Assembly: GCF_963082655.1 (NCBI RefSeq)
Contig: NC_081556.1
Location: 157,027,828 to 157,091,827, forward strand
Direction of reading: 5' to 3'
From: Stomoxys calcitrans
Taxonomy: Eukaryota; Arthropoda; Insecta; Diptera; Muscidae
DNA: 64,000 nucleotides
Under the pieces are notes generated by a model. The model was not told the origin of the DNA, made no database searches, and saw nothing but the letters and a program-made list of their open reading frames with translations. Below, in pieces: positions 37,440 through 49,767 of this stretch (within the stretch, counting starts at the first letter, position 1; every line of letters begins with the position of its first letter). Made by a program: the position numbers and the translations under genes.

Positions 37440-38083
37440 ATTTTAAAACCATCCACCATTGGGTAGGGGGTATACTAATTACCTCATTTCGTTTGTAGCA
37501 CATCGAAATATTGATCTGAAACCCAACAAAGAATATATATCTTCTTGACCGTCATGACATGCTTAGTTGATTTAGCAATGTCCTTTCGTCTAACCGTCCG
37601 TCTGGCAAAACACGCTAACTTTCGAAAGTATAAAGCTAGGCGATTGAATTTTTGCACAAATACTTGCATTTGGTTGTAGGTTGGTTGGCATTGTTAAAGG
37701 GCCGAATCGGTCCATATTTTCATATAGCTGCCATATAAACCGATCTCGGATTTTGACTTCTTCAGCCTTTAGAGAGCGTGACCCGGGTCCGATTTGGCTT
37801 AAATTTTGTAGGAGATGTTCTGCTGTGATATCCAACAACTGTGCTAAGTGGGGTCCAAATCGGTATGTAGCTGCCATATAAACCGATTTCGGATCTTGAC
37901 TTATTGAGCGCGCAATTATTATCCGATTTGGCTGAAATTTTGCATAGAGTGTCTTATTTTGACTTTCAACAATAATGTCAAGTGTAGTCTAAATCGATTC
38001 ATAACCTGATATAGCTCCTATATAAACCGATCTGGCAATTATAATTCTAGAGCCTTTAGAGGGCGCAATTTTTATCCGTTAGA
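37440..38083 (+). mobile_element. Helentron-like element, subfamily B, 5' part
   Basis: 5' end 'ccatccaccattgggtaggg', 'acatcgaaatattgatctga', 'agaatatatatcttcttgac', a short GTCY remnant ('cgtctaaccgtccgtctgg'), 'acacgctaactttcgaaag' and about three tandem units. It is truncated by the LINE tail at 38084. Confidence 0.7.
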
Positions 38084-38405
38084 TTTAGTTAGGTTAGGTT
38101 TAAGTGGAACTCTGCCATCAGTTCCACTCAAGACATTTTCGCCCATTGTGATACCACAGGGACAGAAGAAGGAAGATGCCTTCTAGTTCCTACCATTGAA
38201 ACGTCCAGATCGCTTTAAAAAGACCAACAACTTGCGAATGTTCACATCCGCCAAATCAGACAGGTTCTGAAAGAAATGAGAACCTAAAGTGAAACTCCTT
38301 CTGACTACCAGTGCGGGATCCACCCATGGAAGGTATTCTATAGTCTCTTCTTCTTCGATGTCCTCACAGCTTCTGCAAAACTCGTTACTCACTTTTATCC
38401 GAATT
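38084..38405 (-). pseudogene. LINE 3' end with CxxC tail domain
   Basis: The minus strand reads NEFCRSCEDIEEEETIEYL and then ...RRSFTLGSHFFQNLSDLADV, the C-terminal zinc-knuckle-like tail found after RNase H in I/Jockey-group LINEs (the C-x-x-C is kept; the usual downstream His and Cys are mutated). The 3' UTR ends in 'aacctaacctaactaaat'. The insertion lies within Helentron-like units, which resume briefly at about 38400. Confidence 0.65.
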
Positions 38406-40299
38406 AGCTGAAATTTTGTTCAACAAATACTATGCCCTTATAAACCCATCTCCCGGAGAAAAAAATGTGAGCCAATTAGGACAATATAGGACGCAAATGA
38501 AAGACATTTGGCAGTATAATACGAATGTGACACGACTTGTGTTTATAAAAATATGGACCACAGCTAGAACTAAGGATCTTTTGAAATTACCTGTGTTTTT
38601 TTGATTTTTTATTACAGTTTTCTTGCGAGAGGTTTTAAAATTTCTTCAAAGAGCTTTATTTTCAAAAACACATTTCCAGGTTGCAGTGAAACACCCCGGT
38701 CAGATTGAAATTCCACAAACACTCCAATAAAATTAAATTTGCTTTTTTTCCATGTTTTATAATCTGTGCTTTAATGGAAATTTAAAAACGAAAAAAAATT
38801 TTGGCCTCGTAGGGTATATTTTAGAGGAATTTCACAAAGCATGTCGATATCGGCATGCCTTTGAATGGAAAAGCATGTGTGTGTATGTGTGTATGCACTG
38901 TGATTCCATGAACTCTAATTTTGGAGTTTTCAAATTGTGCCTAGATGATGATGTTGCTCTCGTTGTTGTTGTTGTCCTTGCTGCGGCTTTGATCAACATT
39001 TTCAACCATAAAAGAGCTGGCAATACTGTTAATTTAAAATCAAAGCAAATTTACAAAACAAATCAAGCATATGCACAACAATTACATACACACACACACA
39101 CTTGCGTAGATATACAGACGCAGTGTGAGAAGGTCCTTTGAACATTGCCATTTATATATGCACATGTGTGACGGATACTCCAGTTTGTTTGTATAAGGGA
39201 CTTTTAAAGAATGCAAGTGTGTGTGTGAGCTTTGGGGTTTTGAACTTGTGTATGTGTGGGGTAGCTGCCCTTGGCATATGTATGAGTGTTTGGTTTACAT
39301 TGCAAAGCGTATGTTTATGATATGAAATCGAAAATCAAATTTATATTTGCCAATCCTCTCAACATTGAATAGGAAAAGCAACAGTAGCACAACAACACCA
39401 ACGAGTTATGGGGTAGCGGCAACACAAGTACCAGCAACATTGGTATTGGCATTGCTGCCGAGCCACCGGCCGACCCTTCACATCGTTTCATTGGCAATTC
39501 TTTGCTACATGTAACTCTTATTGCCGCTTGGACTGACTACCTTGGTAACCACCGCAACAACACAAAGTAATTGTTATCCATTACTTGGAAACTGATTCGT
39601 GATTCGCCACACAACCCCACACACACCGCATGAATGGTCGCAGACAAATCGACAGACAGACACATACAAACCAAAATAGCACTCCAATCAATGGCAAGAA
39701 GTGAGAGACAGGCAGGCGAACGGGACAGGTGGTTTAACCGTAACAGCAGAGGAGCAAAGAGCAGCAAAACAATAACCAACCAATCTCCTCAGTATGGCCT
39801 GGGATTCATCATCACAGCACAACAACAATGGGACGATGAGGACGACGAGCATGAAGAGTGACTTGGGTCAAACTAATGAAGACATACCGATGTAAATTTG
39901 CTACCCAGCACACAACGCACAGACACACACACACACACGCACACAAAAGTTCATTGTTAATAACCAACCATTCAGGCAGCCAACCAACCAACCAAGCAAC
40001 CATCCAACCCGTCTGCCAACGGCCCATCAATTGTTGCTGTTATTATTCTATGGCTAGCGTTTTGGTTAAAAGCATACACACATCCGTTTTGGAAATAGTT
40101 AACAAATTGATTGCTGCATGATAATCATACACACACCGACACTAACACTAACACTCACTCACTCACACTCCTACACCCTCTAGTTGCCCACACAAATTAA
40201 GTGGGCAAGTGTCGATGTCAGATCCATTAAAGATAGCTAAGAGTGACAGGCGGCCAAAGCCAGTGTGGGGTTCACAAAGGAATGAGTTTTATTTTCGTT
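38406..40299. other. Intergenic DNA, no gene seen
   Basis: A short inverse family A scrap lies at about 38440-38540. The rest is unique DNA rich in CA, CAA and CAAC microsatellites (39085-39103, 39920-39945, ~39985). Overlapping open frames on both strands are low-complexity by-products. Confidence 0.45.
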
Positions 40300-40305
40300 T
40301 TTATT
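40300..40305 (-). terminator. Putative poly(A) signal of the ARMC3-like gene
   Basis: AATAAA on the minus strand about 156 bases after the stop codon, in a T-rich (plus-strand) stretch. Another AATAAA is at 40293-40288. Confidence 0.4.
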
Positions 40306-40460
40306 CAATTATTTAGGGAACATTTTATTGGGGCCCAAGAGTATTTCATAGAGCATACAAGGCACTGGCCTTGTATATGGTTTAGAAGTGATGATGGACT
40401 AATTTAGGAGAAGGGAAAAATGTTTATAGTAGCATAGTAAAGTGGAGCCAACTTCCTCTT

Positions 40461-43400
40461 CTAGTACAAACGCAAATACTGCAATGCCTGGCGACTTTGC
40501 AAGGGATGCAACTCACCCACATTGTGCATCAAATCCACAATGTGCGTGGGTCTCAGCATACGCCAGGGCATATATTTCATGGTATTGGGATCACAGTGGA
40601 CATCCAGAGCCATTTCCAAAGGCATGGGTACTTCATTGAACAGCACACGACCATCGACGCTGCGCTGCAAAGTGCAGGGCAAGCCCACCTGATCGGCCAG
40701 GGCTTTAAACAGAACAGCCCTCTCGAAATGGCAGCCGCTGCGAACAAGTCCCAGGGGAATAAAACTGCAATGCAATTCCTTGGCCAACGCCTTAAGATGA
40801 CATTTGACAATGTGCTGGGAGCACTCCTCACTGGAGTTGAGATCATAACTTTGCAAATCATTGGCCAAAGCTTTGGCAACAACCCTAGCTATGATTTTCA
40901 CCCTTCGGTTAATATTCTCAAAATCTATGGAGTTTTGAGATTGCTCCGAATTCCTAGTTAAGCCACTGGCATCCAACTGATTGTAGACCTCCTTCAAGTA
41001 CATGGGCAAGTAGGCATCGCCGGGTGTACGACAATAACACCATTCCTCGGTGTTTGAGGCCACCTGACATTCTTCGGGCACAAAACAATCAATTGGAATT
41101 TTGATGATGCTCTCCTCAGGCGTGATGCTTCTTTCAAAGTTCACCACCAGCACTGGGTCCAAGGGAGAGACATCGTTTTTAAGGTTTGCCTGAAATGTGC
41201 GGAAATCATTGAATTTCTTCTTGGAGACAAAGAAGTCATGACCTGTGGTAAGATCAGTGAACCCCAAATGGTTGCGAATGCAAAATTTCATGGTGGGTGT
41301 TTTAGAGAGGATACTTTCTATGGCAGTATTCCAGGTGGGCACACAGAACGCATGTTTCTGTTGTAAAATTAGGCTATCAAAGAAAGAGAGGACATGGACT
41401 GCAATGAACATTTTTGTAAAGATTTAACTTACACTTCCAACACTCCTTGATCTAGGTATTCGTTGAGAAATTCTGGGAATCGCGTGGTTTGTATTACAAA
41501 ATTGGTCACTGATGCCTTAACCAAATTCGATAGGGATTTAAGAGCTCTCTTTATTGATGGTATGATGTAAGTTTGAAGTAGAGCATAACGTGCAGATGCC
41601 TCATCTACCAACAAACAAAGGCAACGGAATATATTGCCAACCAATATAGCGGTGGAGAAGGAATTCTGAAGAGAAAATAGACAGAGTTGATGTTTAAAAT
41701 AGCAAATCTCATTCGGTCAAACTGCGTTAAGGATAGAATGGAGTTGTGTCTTTTTTACGGGGAAAATCAGTCCTTGTGTTACAGGTGCTAGTAACACAAA
41801 ATTTTCCGAGTTCGACTAAAGATTCTAAGGCATGAAGTCAATCCAAATATGGTCCGATCCAACCTAAATTTGGCTGTGATATTTTTGCGAAATCGGATCA
41901 CCAAGGCGCCTTTTATGAACTCAAGACTCCTAGTTGGGAAATTGATCCACTAACGGGTTAATTTTTAAGAGCTATAGGAAAGTTTTCAAGAAAAAAAAAC
42001 CATAAATTTCAGAACAATTTATGAAATCTTTATTTGGATCGATATAATTAAAAGATTGAAGATTATTTCATGCAAATGTTGTCCGTGACTGTAACTCAAA
42101 TCGTCCAATCGCTTTGTCCAATTTTGGCATACTCTTTCCAATGCTTCGATGTTGCCTTCGAATGCGTCAATTGAAGCGGGCTTGTCTGTATAGACATGAG
42201 CTTTAACATATGCGGTCCCGAACGTGAAATAAAATGCTCACCGAACCCTTACTTTACTTTCCTTTAATTGGCTATGACAGAATATTTGTTCCACTAGCCG
42301 AACGTCTGCGCTCATTCTAAAATCTCTGACACCAAGTTTCGAGGTGTCTCCCACCATTGGATCTTTCCATCGGGCTTTTGGTCTTCCCGGTTTGCCTTCA
42401 AAATACTTCTTTACTGGAGCTTCTTCATCCATTCTGACAACATGACCTAGCCAACGCAGTCGTTGTATTTTGATGCGTGTAACTATGCTATCGTCGTCAT
42501 ACAGCTCGTGTTTCATATGTCGTCCATATTCTCCCCATTAACGCAAACTGGTCCGTATACTAAACGAAAATTCTTTCTCTCAAATACTCCAAGTACTGCC
42601 TCATCTGCTTTCACAAGTACCCATTCCTCAGAACCATATAACAACACGGGTAGTATCAGTGTCAGTGTCTTAAATAGTTCAGCGGGTAACCCGTCGGCTC
42701 CTGCTGCCTTGTTGTTCTTCAGTCGGGTCATTGCTTCTTGGACCTCATTCTGACTAGGAGGTAAACTTTCTATACCATCATCAGGGATTAGTTCTGCGGT
42801 ATCCTCTTCGCCGCCATCGTCGGACACTAGCAGTAGGGTAAAATATTCTTTCCATATCTTCAGCATGTTATCTGTGTCAGTTACCAGATTTCCTACTTTG
42901 TCTCTGCAGGAGAAAGTGCCTGCACCAAAGCCATCGGCTTGATGTTTAATTCTTTGGTAGAATATCCGGACTTCATTCTGACTCCTGTACATCTCAATTA
43001 GCTCACACTCACGTCTTTCTATTTATTTTTTCTTTCTGCGGAATAGACTTTTTTCGTCTCTCCTTTTCTCCCGATACCTCTCCTTTATCTGGTGCGTTGC
43101 TACTGATTGCAGAGTTGCTCTATATATGCCGCATTCTTGGCTTCAGTAGCATCTCGACACTCTTGGTCGTACCATGGGTTCCTTGGAGGAGGCTTCCGGT
43201 ACCCAAGTTCGGATTTCGCGGCATTTTCCATGGAGTGGGCAATAGTTGGCCACTGCGCCATTATATCATCGGAACAAGGAGTGCTTTCATCAAGCAGTTG
43301 GGTCAGTCGAGTGGAGTATGCCGTTGCCATTTGTTGTGTTTGCAGCTTTTCAATGTACTTTCCTCGCCATGTTCAAACGAAAGCGAACCTTTGCTGCATC

Positions 43401-46400
43401 AAGGTAATGATCAGAGTTTATATTCGCTCCACGAATCGATCGTACATCTAACACGCTGGATGAATGTCTTCCATCTATCACAACGTGATCAATTTGGTTT
43501 CTCGTGGTTTGATCGGGTGACAGCCATGTGACTTTGTGAATATTTTTATGTGGAAATCTGGTGTTTTGTGAAGCGGCGAAATCAATCAGCCTCAACCTAT
43601 TACTAGATGTTATCTAAACTTCCCGACTGTTGGACCAAAAATGTCTTCCTTCCCTATCTTCCCATTAAAATCTCCCAGAACGATTTTATTATCAGGGGCG
43701 GGACAGCGGTCATATTCTCTCTCTATGCGCTAGTTGAAAATATCCTTGGTCTGCTTGCATTTGTCTTCCGTCGGGGCATGGGCACAAATAAGGCTGATGT
43801 TGAAGAATTTGGCTTTTATACGGATTGTGGCTAGCCTCTCATCCACCGGACTAAAGCTGGAGACAAGGTATTTCAGTCTTCGACTAACCACAAATCCACA
43901 GCCAAATGTAGTGACGCTATTCCCAGTCCATCGCACTTCCTGTAAGGCGGTAATATCTGCCTTGTACTTCTCTAATACATCCGCCAGCTCATATACTGCA
44001 CCTTCTCTAAGGATTAAAGGTGCATATTCGCAAATCATGGTCCTTTTTTCGTTTGTTTTCGTTTGCGTGGGTCGTCAACGTTGGGGGGTCCGTTTTTACT
44101 ATTCCTTTGTTTCTCATAGTAGTTCTCATAGTTTTCCGGGGGCGGATAACTGGCCCAGCGCCCCAACCGCATGGGTTTTGTGGGATTGCACATGTATCCC
44201 TCGTTGTGGCGAGCCGCTTGCTTCAAGATCCGACGCTCGCCTCCAGCCGCCCCTAACCTAACAGACGCTGATATTGGCCATTGGTTATTTGTCATCTCGA
44301 GTATCATTGGCACTCAGTATTTAATTAAGAGCCAGGGCCACCTGACTCCTCACTGAGACTCTCCTCTCGAAAATCGCTGAATGCCCGCAGCCGCATTTGC
44401 AGCTACTCCACGGAGCTTTCCACCATCTGCAACCTATGGATGCGCCCGGTAGCTTTCAGCTAAACTTCCCGTGATAGCGATGGACACCACACAAGTCGGA
44501 GCTCAAAGTTCCAGGCTATGTGGTGCTCATAGTTATCCCGTGTCGGCCAGGGTACAACGAACTCAAGCCTCTCAATTGTAACGCAAGTCCATTGTAACGC
44601 AAAAAGTGCTGATCGATTCAAGTTTGAGCTCCGTGAAAAGGGATCTCCTTTTTATAGCCGAGTCCAAACTGCTCCCTGCAGAGTTCCGAAAGGGGATCTC
44701 AGCTTCGTGCTGTACTTCAAAATTTATTGCATTTAAACACACTATTCTCATGGTCGGTGAATATAAACAGTTGGGGGTGCTTGGTCGGCCCCCTCGACAC
44801 TTTGCCCTGAAAGTAACGGGTTTTATAATAATTTATTTTCCGATTTCTTGAAATATAACGCAGTGACTTTTGTTAGGCTTTACTACATCCGTATCCAGAT
44901 CGACTTATATTTGGATGCAGCTGCCAAAAAGATCAAAAATTTGTTTTACAAATTTGATTAGACCACTCATTGTGTGTGCCGAAATTGGGTGTATAAGTTA
45001 TCCAATATTCACCGGATTGCGACGAAAGGGGGATTACATATATATACCCGAGGTGGTGGATATCCAAAGTTCGGCCCGGCCAAACTTGAAGCATTTTTAT
45101 ACCCTCCACCATAGGATGGGGGCATACTAATTTCGTCATTCTGTTTGAAACACCTCGAAATATGCGTCTAAGACCCCATAAAGTATATATATTCTTGATC
45201 GTCGTGACATTTTAAGTCGAACTAGCCATGTCCGACCGTCCGTCCGTCTGTCGAAAGCACGCTAACTTTTTAAGGAGTGGAGCTAGCCGCTTGAAATTTT
45301 GCACAAATACTTCTTATTGGTGTAGGTCGGTTTTGATATAGCTGCCATATAAACCGATCTTGGGTATTGACTTCTTGAACCTCTAGAGGGCGCAATTCTC
45401 ATCCGATTTGACGGAAATTTTGCACATAGTGTTTTAATATCGCTTTCAACAACTGTGGGAAGTATGGTTCAAATAGGTTAATAACCTGATATAGCTGCCA
45501 TGGTCTTCAACATACATGTGCAATATGGTCTGAATCGATCTATAGCTTGACACAGCTCCCCTATAAACCTATCTCCCGATTTTGCTTCTTGAGCGCCGAA
45601 TCGGACTATAACTTGCTATAGCTCCACCTCCTCCTCCGTCCATATTCATTATTCTCTATTTGCCTAAAAAGAGATACTGTGCAAAGAACTCGACAGATGC
45701 GATCCATGGTGGAGGATTCGGCCCGGCCACACTTAGGAAGTTCTTACTTGTTACTTTTTTTTTGCAATTTTGAATTGAGGTCTGCTCCGGCCCGGACAAC
45801 CTTTGGAAACTTAAAATTTACGCACGTTCTCGCTTACACCTCATCTTCAACCATTCCAAATTTCAAAGAGACAGCTCAACCCTTTCTTACACATCATATT
45901 TTTTACCAGTTTTGTTTTCGAGCTCAGAACCATCTTTGAAGGGGAAATAGCAATCGTTTCGGCTGAAATGTGTGATCGAGTCATCGAAAATTTGATTCAA
46001 CGTATTCACAGATGCAAACTTGACCGCTGTGACCATATGAACGAAGGCTCAAAATGAATCCTTCAAGGCAATTCTACCCAAAATTTAACAAGGAGCTAAG
46101 TAATCTGACCATACCAATTTTCAACGATTTCTCGATGTTTCATTGCGATGTTTTCCTTCTTACCATTAACAACATTCCCATATTCTCGATGAGCTTGTGA
46201 TCCTCGCATAGTTCTTGTCGGTAATCATCATTGGAGGCCAGCTCCTCCACTACAGACAGCAGGGAGAAAAGTAAATCCGTGGACTGACTTGAAACACCCT
46301 CTTCAAATACAGTACTTAAAATTTCTGAAAATTTAACGGATTTGAACATTAATGCCACACCCGTCTTATAGAAAGAGAATTTTAACAAATTTAATAATAA

Positions 46401-47694
46401 ATCCGTGGATTGTTCTCGTATTTTGACATCAAGCGATTGGTTCTTCACCAGATCTAAAATGATGAAACTTTGTCTTCAAAAACGGCAAAAACTACGGTTT
46501 TCAAAAATACAAACCCAAGAGTTTATTAATAACTCCCCGTTCATAGGCGTCCACAATTTTATTTGCTGCCTGGCAACTCTTCATCATTCTATTTAAGCCT
46601 TGCAAATATTGGCAGCCAGTTGGACCTTTGACGTAATCAGCCAGCAGGCATGATAAAAGTTGCTCAACAACTGCAGAATCAGCTAAGCGTGGTATAAACT
46701 TCTCATAAGAGGCAGCTTCGCTAAATACCAGCAGTGCCGGACACACATCGGGCAAATGCAAGGTGCTGACGACATCCAATAAACGTGCAAAATGATTTTG
46801 TTCGAAAAATAAATGGGCCATGGCTTCATTTCTCAAAGCAGCCGCCATAACAGAAGCAACGAGCTCTGTTCCAGTGTTCTCAGAAGTGTCACAGAACAAT
46901 GTGGTTAACTGTTCCCACAGGTATGACATGCGAGGCTCCATGCGCAAGGGATTAGTCTGAGACATATCCAAAACAAGGAGCTTGGTAACCTTTAAAGCCG
47001 CTCGGCGTATATTCTCAAATTCCGAAGTTAATTCGCATAAAATTCTGAGCTCTGGAAAATAGGGTTGCGAAATAAATTCCTCAAGTTCTTTAACACATTT
47101 GACTTTTAATATTTGTTCCAGTATCTGCAAGGAATTTAAAATCTCATCTGGGTTGTTCGATGAAGCAATGGTCCTGGTGAACTTTTTTGTAAAATTCATG
47201 TGATTCAAAACCCTCAGCGCGACTTGGGGATCTTGCAAACATTTATTGATGATGACAGTTAAATACTCCAGGCAAAAATTGTCGTCCTCCCGCTCATAGT
47301 ACTGCAAACAGACATCAATGATTTGCAATGTCTTTTCTGTTTTCATATCTTGCAATATATTCATGCTCTCCACCATATTCGCCATGAGATATAAGGAGAA
47401 TCTGCGAACAATAGCATGTGAACTATCGCGATAGAATTCCTTGTGCAACATTAGTTCCCAAAGTTGGTGCTTTTTGAGCGTAGCAACATTTTCATCGCTT
47501 TTTCTCAAATATTCGGTTAAATGCCTCAGAACAGCTATCAAGGCTATTTCCTCCTCAGAATCCAACAGCAGCAGCATACTCTTGATGGACTCCAGATTAA
47601 CAGTTAATTGCGGAATATTTTCATTTTCATCCAATCGCCTATCCACATATTCGTTTACAGACGAGACAAGAAGCTTCTTAGTGGTTTTGGACAT
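40461..47694 (-). CDS. ARMC3: ARMC3-like armadillo-repeat protein with C-terminal EDR1-like domain (4 exons)
   Basis: Exons 47694-46515, 46453-46164, 41665-41433 and 41373-40461 join in frame with GT-AG sites (phases 1, 0, 2) to give 871 residues, close to mammalian ARMC3 as I recall it (about 870). The start is the first ATG (MSKTTKKLLV), preceded by AAA. Residues ~30-560 are helical repeats rich in Leu, typical of ARM/HEAT solenoids. Residues ~685-871 resemble the EDR1/CTR1 N-terminal domain, with the signature GLVRSGCHFERAVLFKALAD at ~766-785 followed by QVGLPCTLQR. Introns are 61, 4498 and 59 bp; the long one holds only dead transposons. In mammals ARMC3 is mainly expressed in testis and linked to sperm function, so a similar role here is inference. 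The large intron could still hide a small exon, although phases fit without one. The product is probably intracellular: no signal peptide or membrane segment. Confidence 0.8.
42033..42225 (-). pseudogene. Tc1-like transposase, C-terminal fragment
   Basis: The minus strand reads YVKAHVYTDKPASIDAFEGN, then IEALERVCQNWTKR and GQHLHEIIF, ending in a stop about 42033. From established knowledge this is the C-terminal end of the insect Tc1-like transposase whose N-terminus and core are in the fold-back elements at 7889 and 55046. Terminal repeats are not recognisable. It directly follows the 3' end of the RTE-like element. Confidence 0.7.
42226..44590 (-). pseudogene. RTE-like non-LTR retrotransposon, internally deleted
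   Basis: In transcription order: a GC-rich 5' region (44590-44040); an endonuclease with KADITALQEVRWTG (~43,970) and NQIDHVVIDGRHSSSV plus NINSDHYL (~43,500-43,400); a linker (PWYDQECRDATEAKNAAYIE, ~43,150); then RT entry NKAAGADGLPAELF (~42,690). The reading then jumps straight to LPVLLYGSEEWVL and a tail with RLRWLGHVVRM (~42,450). The RT core with the YxDD residues is missing between PAELF and LPVLL, and frames shift several times. The endonuclease and RLRWLGHVVRM tail are typical of RTE/BovB-type elements. It lies in sense orientation in the host intron. Confidence 0.7.
44600..44695 (-). mobile_element. SINE body fragment
   Basis: 'gattcaagtttgagctccgt' and 'ctcctttttatagccgagtc' match the SINE body in reverse orientation; both ends are lost. 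Confidence 0.5.
44696..44830 (+). repeat. Family A single unit
   Basis: One unit with 'ctcatggtcggtgaatataa' and 'ggggtgcttggtcggccccc'. It is truncated on both sides. Confidence 0.5.
44831..45093 (+). mobile_element. Helentron-like element, subfamily C, 3' end
   Basis: Forward C-type units end in 'tatacccgaggtggtggata' and the hairpin TTCGGCCCGGCCAAA. The usual CTTGTT is replaced by 'gaagcatttttatacc', the start of the next element, so two elements are joined head to tail. Confidence 0.65.
45094..45753 (+). mobile_element. Helentron-like element, subfamily B, both ends present
   Basis: 5' end 'ataccctccaccataggatg', 'gaaacacctcgaaatatgcg', 'agtatatatattcttgatcg', a GTCY block ('gaccgtccgtccgtctgtcg'), 'cacgctaact', two to three tandem units, then 'tccatggtggaggattcggc', a damaged hairpin and 'ttcttacttgtta'. 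Confidence 0.75.
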
Positions 47695-47889
47695 TTTCTA
47701 AAAGTTTTTCTCAGACTCTCAAATGACTTATGAAGGAAAATAAAAATTTTGCTGTCAAGATGAAAAGACTGAACTATTTTTTTCTTGCTTCAGGGTAAAT
47801 ACGTATATTTTTGTAGCATGGATTGCTTTATTGCATTCAAAGATGGTCGGTATGACGAGTGGTTTAGGCTTCTTCAGTCAAAAAGTTGT

Positions 47890-49434
47890 AAACGACGCAA
47901 ACGTACGTGCGTATTCTACTCCCAAATACCTTTATTTGTGCCCCACATTGTGATGGTCCAAAAAAATTGCTGTTTGTGAAGTATTTTGGGAAAGGGGTAG
48001 ACCCCCAAAAAATTGGTCCCGAAAGTGGGTACCAATTCTTGCTCTATCCCCCAATAGCTTTCATTTAAGCTCCACATTGGCATGGTCGGTAAATATGCCC
48101 GATTTAGGGGTGTTTTGGGAATTGGAGGGGACCACTTCAAACCACTAAGCCCGGAATATATATCAGCAACGTGCTCTATTCTCATATATCATTTATTTGA
48201 TCCCCATATTGCCATTGGCCTCAAAACTGGATATCAAATTCGTTTTCTAATCTCATTTAAACTCCTTATTGCAAAAGTCAGAAAATATGTCCGATTTGAG
48301 GTATTGGACCTAAAAACTATAAATATTTAGTTCCACTCTCTTTAAGACCCAAATTGTCTATTTGGGGTTGTTATGCTGGTGGGACGTCCGCTAGACAGTT
48401 GGCCCCTAATGTTGATATCAGATATGTGGTCTACTCCCCAAACACTTTTCATTTGAGCCCCATATTTCCATAGTTGGCAAACATGACCGGCTTGGGGGGT
48501 GTTTTGGGGGATGGGGCGGCCACTCAGTGAATTGGCCGTGAAAATATATATCGGATTCGTGTTCTACTTTAAAAACCCTCTTATTTGAGCCTCATATTGC
48601 AATAGTCAGAAAATACTTCCCATTTCCGTGCTGTGTGGGTGCGGTGTGGCCCCATAGACACTTTTCCCGAATATTAATATCAGATTCGTGCTTTACACCC
48701 AAAGACCTTTCATTTGAGCCCTATATTGCTATGGTCATAAAGTTGTCCCCTGGGGGGGAAGTTTTTGGGGATGGGCGGCCCCTGATACACTTGGTCCCAC
48801 ATTGGGATATCAGATTCGTATTCTACACTCAAATACCTTTTATTTAAGCCCCATATTGCCATGGTTAGTAAATAAGTCCTGTTTGGGGGGTGTTTTGGGG
48901 AAGGGGTGGACCCCTTAGAAACGTGGCCCTACTTTTGGACATTAGATTCGTATTCTATTCGCAAATATCTTTCATTTGAATCCCATATTGCCATGGTCGG
49001 TAAATATGTCCGATTTAGGGGTGTTTTGGGGCTAGGGTGGTCACCCTAACACTTGGTCCGACAATTGGATATCAGATACGTTTTTTTTTATTCTAAATAC
49101 CTTTCATTTGAGTCCCATATTGTCGTGATTGATCTAAATGTACGTTTGGTAGGTTTCAATGTGGGGCGGCCCCCTAGGTACCCTATCCGAAATTTGGGTA
49201 CCAAATTTTTATTTTTTATGTACTATAGGAGAGCACACAAAATTTCTCCGAGATCTGGGGTTTCTGAAAATTAGAGTAAGGGGGAAGGTCCGCCCCCCTT
49301 CAGATATCAAAAAATGTAGTTCCCTATTTTCACCACAGGATCATTGTGCACCATCTGTGAACATTTCAAGAAAATCGGTTCAGACGCTTCCGAGTCTATA
49401 AGGAACACGCAAACAAACAATCAAATGCAAATTG
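47890..49434 (+). repeat. Family A block with 3' boundary
   Basis: About eleven units spaced 128-132 bp ('gccccatattgccatgg', 'ggggtgttttgggg'). The end phrase is 'aaaatcggttcagacgcttc', then 'gagtctataaggaacacgca' and an (AAAC)n tail into 'aaattgatttttata', at which point a Helentron-like element begins. It lies about 200 bp upstream of the ARMC3-like start codon. Confidence 0.7.
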
Positions 49435-49697
49435 ATTTTTATACCCTCCATCATAGGATGGCGGTATACTAATTTCGTCATTCTGTTTGTAACACCTCGA
49501 AATATTCATCTGAGACCCCATAAAGTATAAATATTCTTGATCGTCATGATATTTTAAGTCGATATAGCCATGTCCGTCAATCATTCTTTGTTTGCCTAAA
49601 CAGAGATACCGCTCATAGAACTGCACAAATGCCATCCATGGTGGAGGGTATATAAGATTCGGCCCGGCCGAACTTAATGCCTTTTTACTTGTTTTCC
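49435..49697 (+). mobile_element. Short Helentron-like element, subfamily B, both ends, no tandem units
   Basis: Starts 'ataccctccatcataggatg', keeps 'aaatattcttgatcgtcatg' and 'agccatgtccgtcaa', loses the (GTCY)n tail and the tandem units, and ends 'tggtggagggtatataagat', hairpin TTCGGCCCGGCCGAA, 'tttttacttgtttt'. It is a 260-bp minimal derivative inserted exactly at the 3' T-run of family A. Confidence 0.8.
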
Positions 49698-49761
49698 ATT
49701 TCATTCATTTGGCTACATTTATTCCACATCTTCTTTCTTAGTTAAACAATAATTATCATTA

Positions 49762-49767
49762 TTTATT
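49762..49767 (-). terminator. Putative poly(A) signal of the Ly6-like gene
   Basis: AATAAA on the minus strand about 200 bases after the stop codon, in AT-rich DNA. Confidence 0.35.

Larger units (their letters stand above)
41666..46163 (-). other. Intron 2 of the ARMC3-like gene, a transposon sink
   Basis: Donor gtaaga after 46164 and acceptor 'tttctcttcag' before 41665. It contains, from its 3' side, a Helentron scrap (~41870-41960), a Tc1-like transposase C-terminus, an RTE-like retrotransposon, a SINE piece, a family A piece and two Helentron-like elements. No host exon was recognised in it. Confidence 0.7.

Noticed and set aside
40497..40961. 154-codon plus-strand frame
   Set aside because: Antisense shadow of the last ARMC3-like exon, whose minus-strand reading carries the domain signature.
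43734..44261. Plus-strand frame of 175 codons
   Set aside because: Opposite strand of the RTE-like endonuclease; no motif of its own.
47890..49434. CRISPR-like regularly spaced repeats
   Set aside because: Units are ~130 bp, diverged and contiguous without unique spacers; this is tandem repeat DNA in an animal genome.
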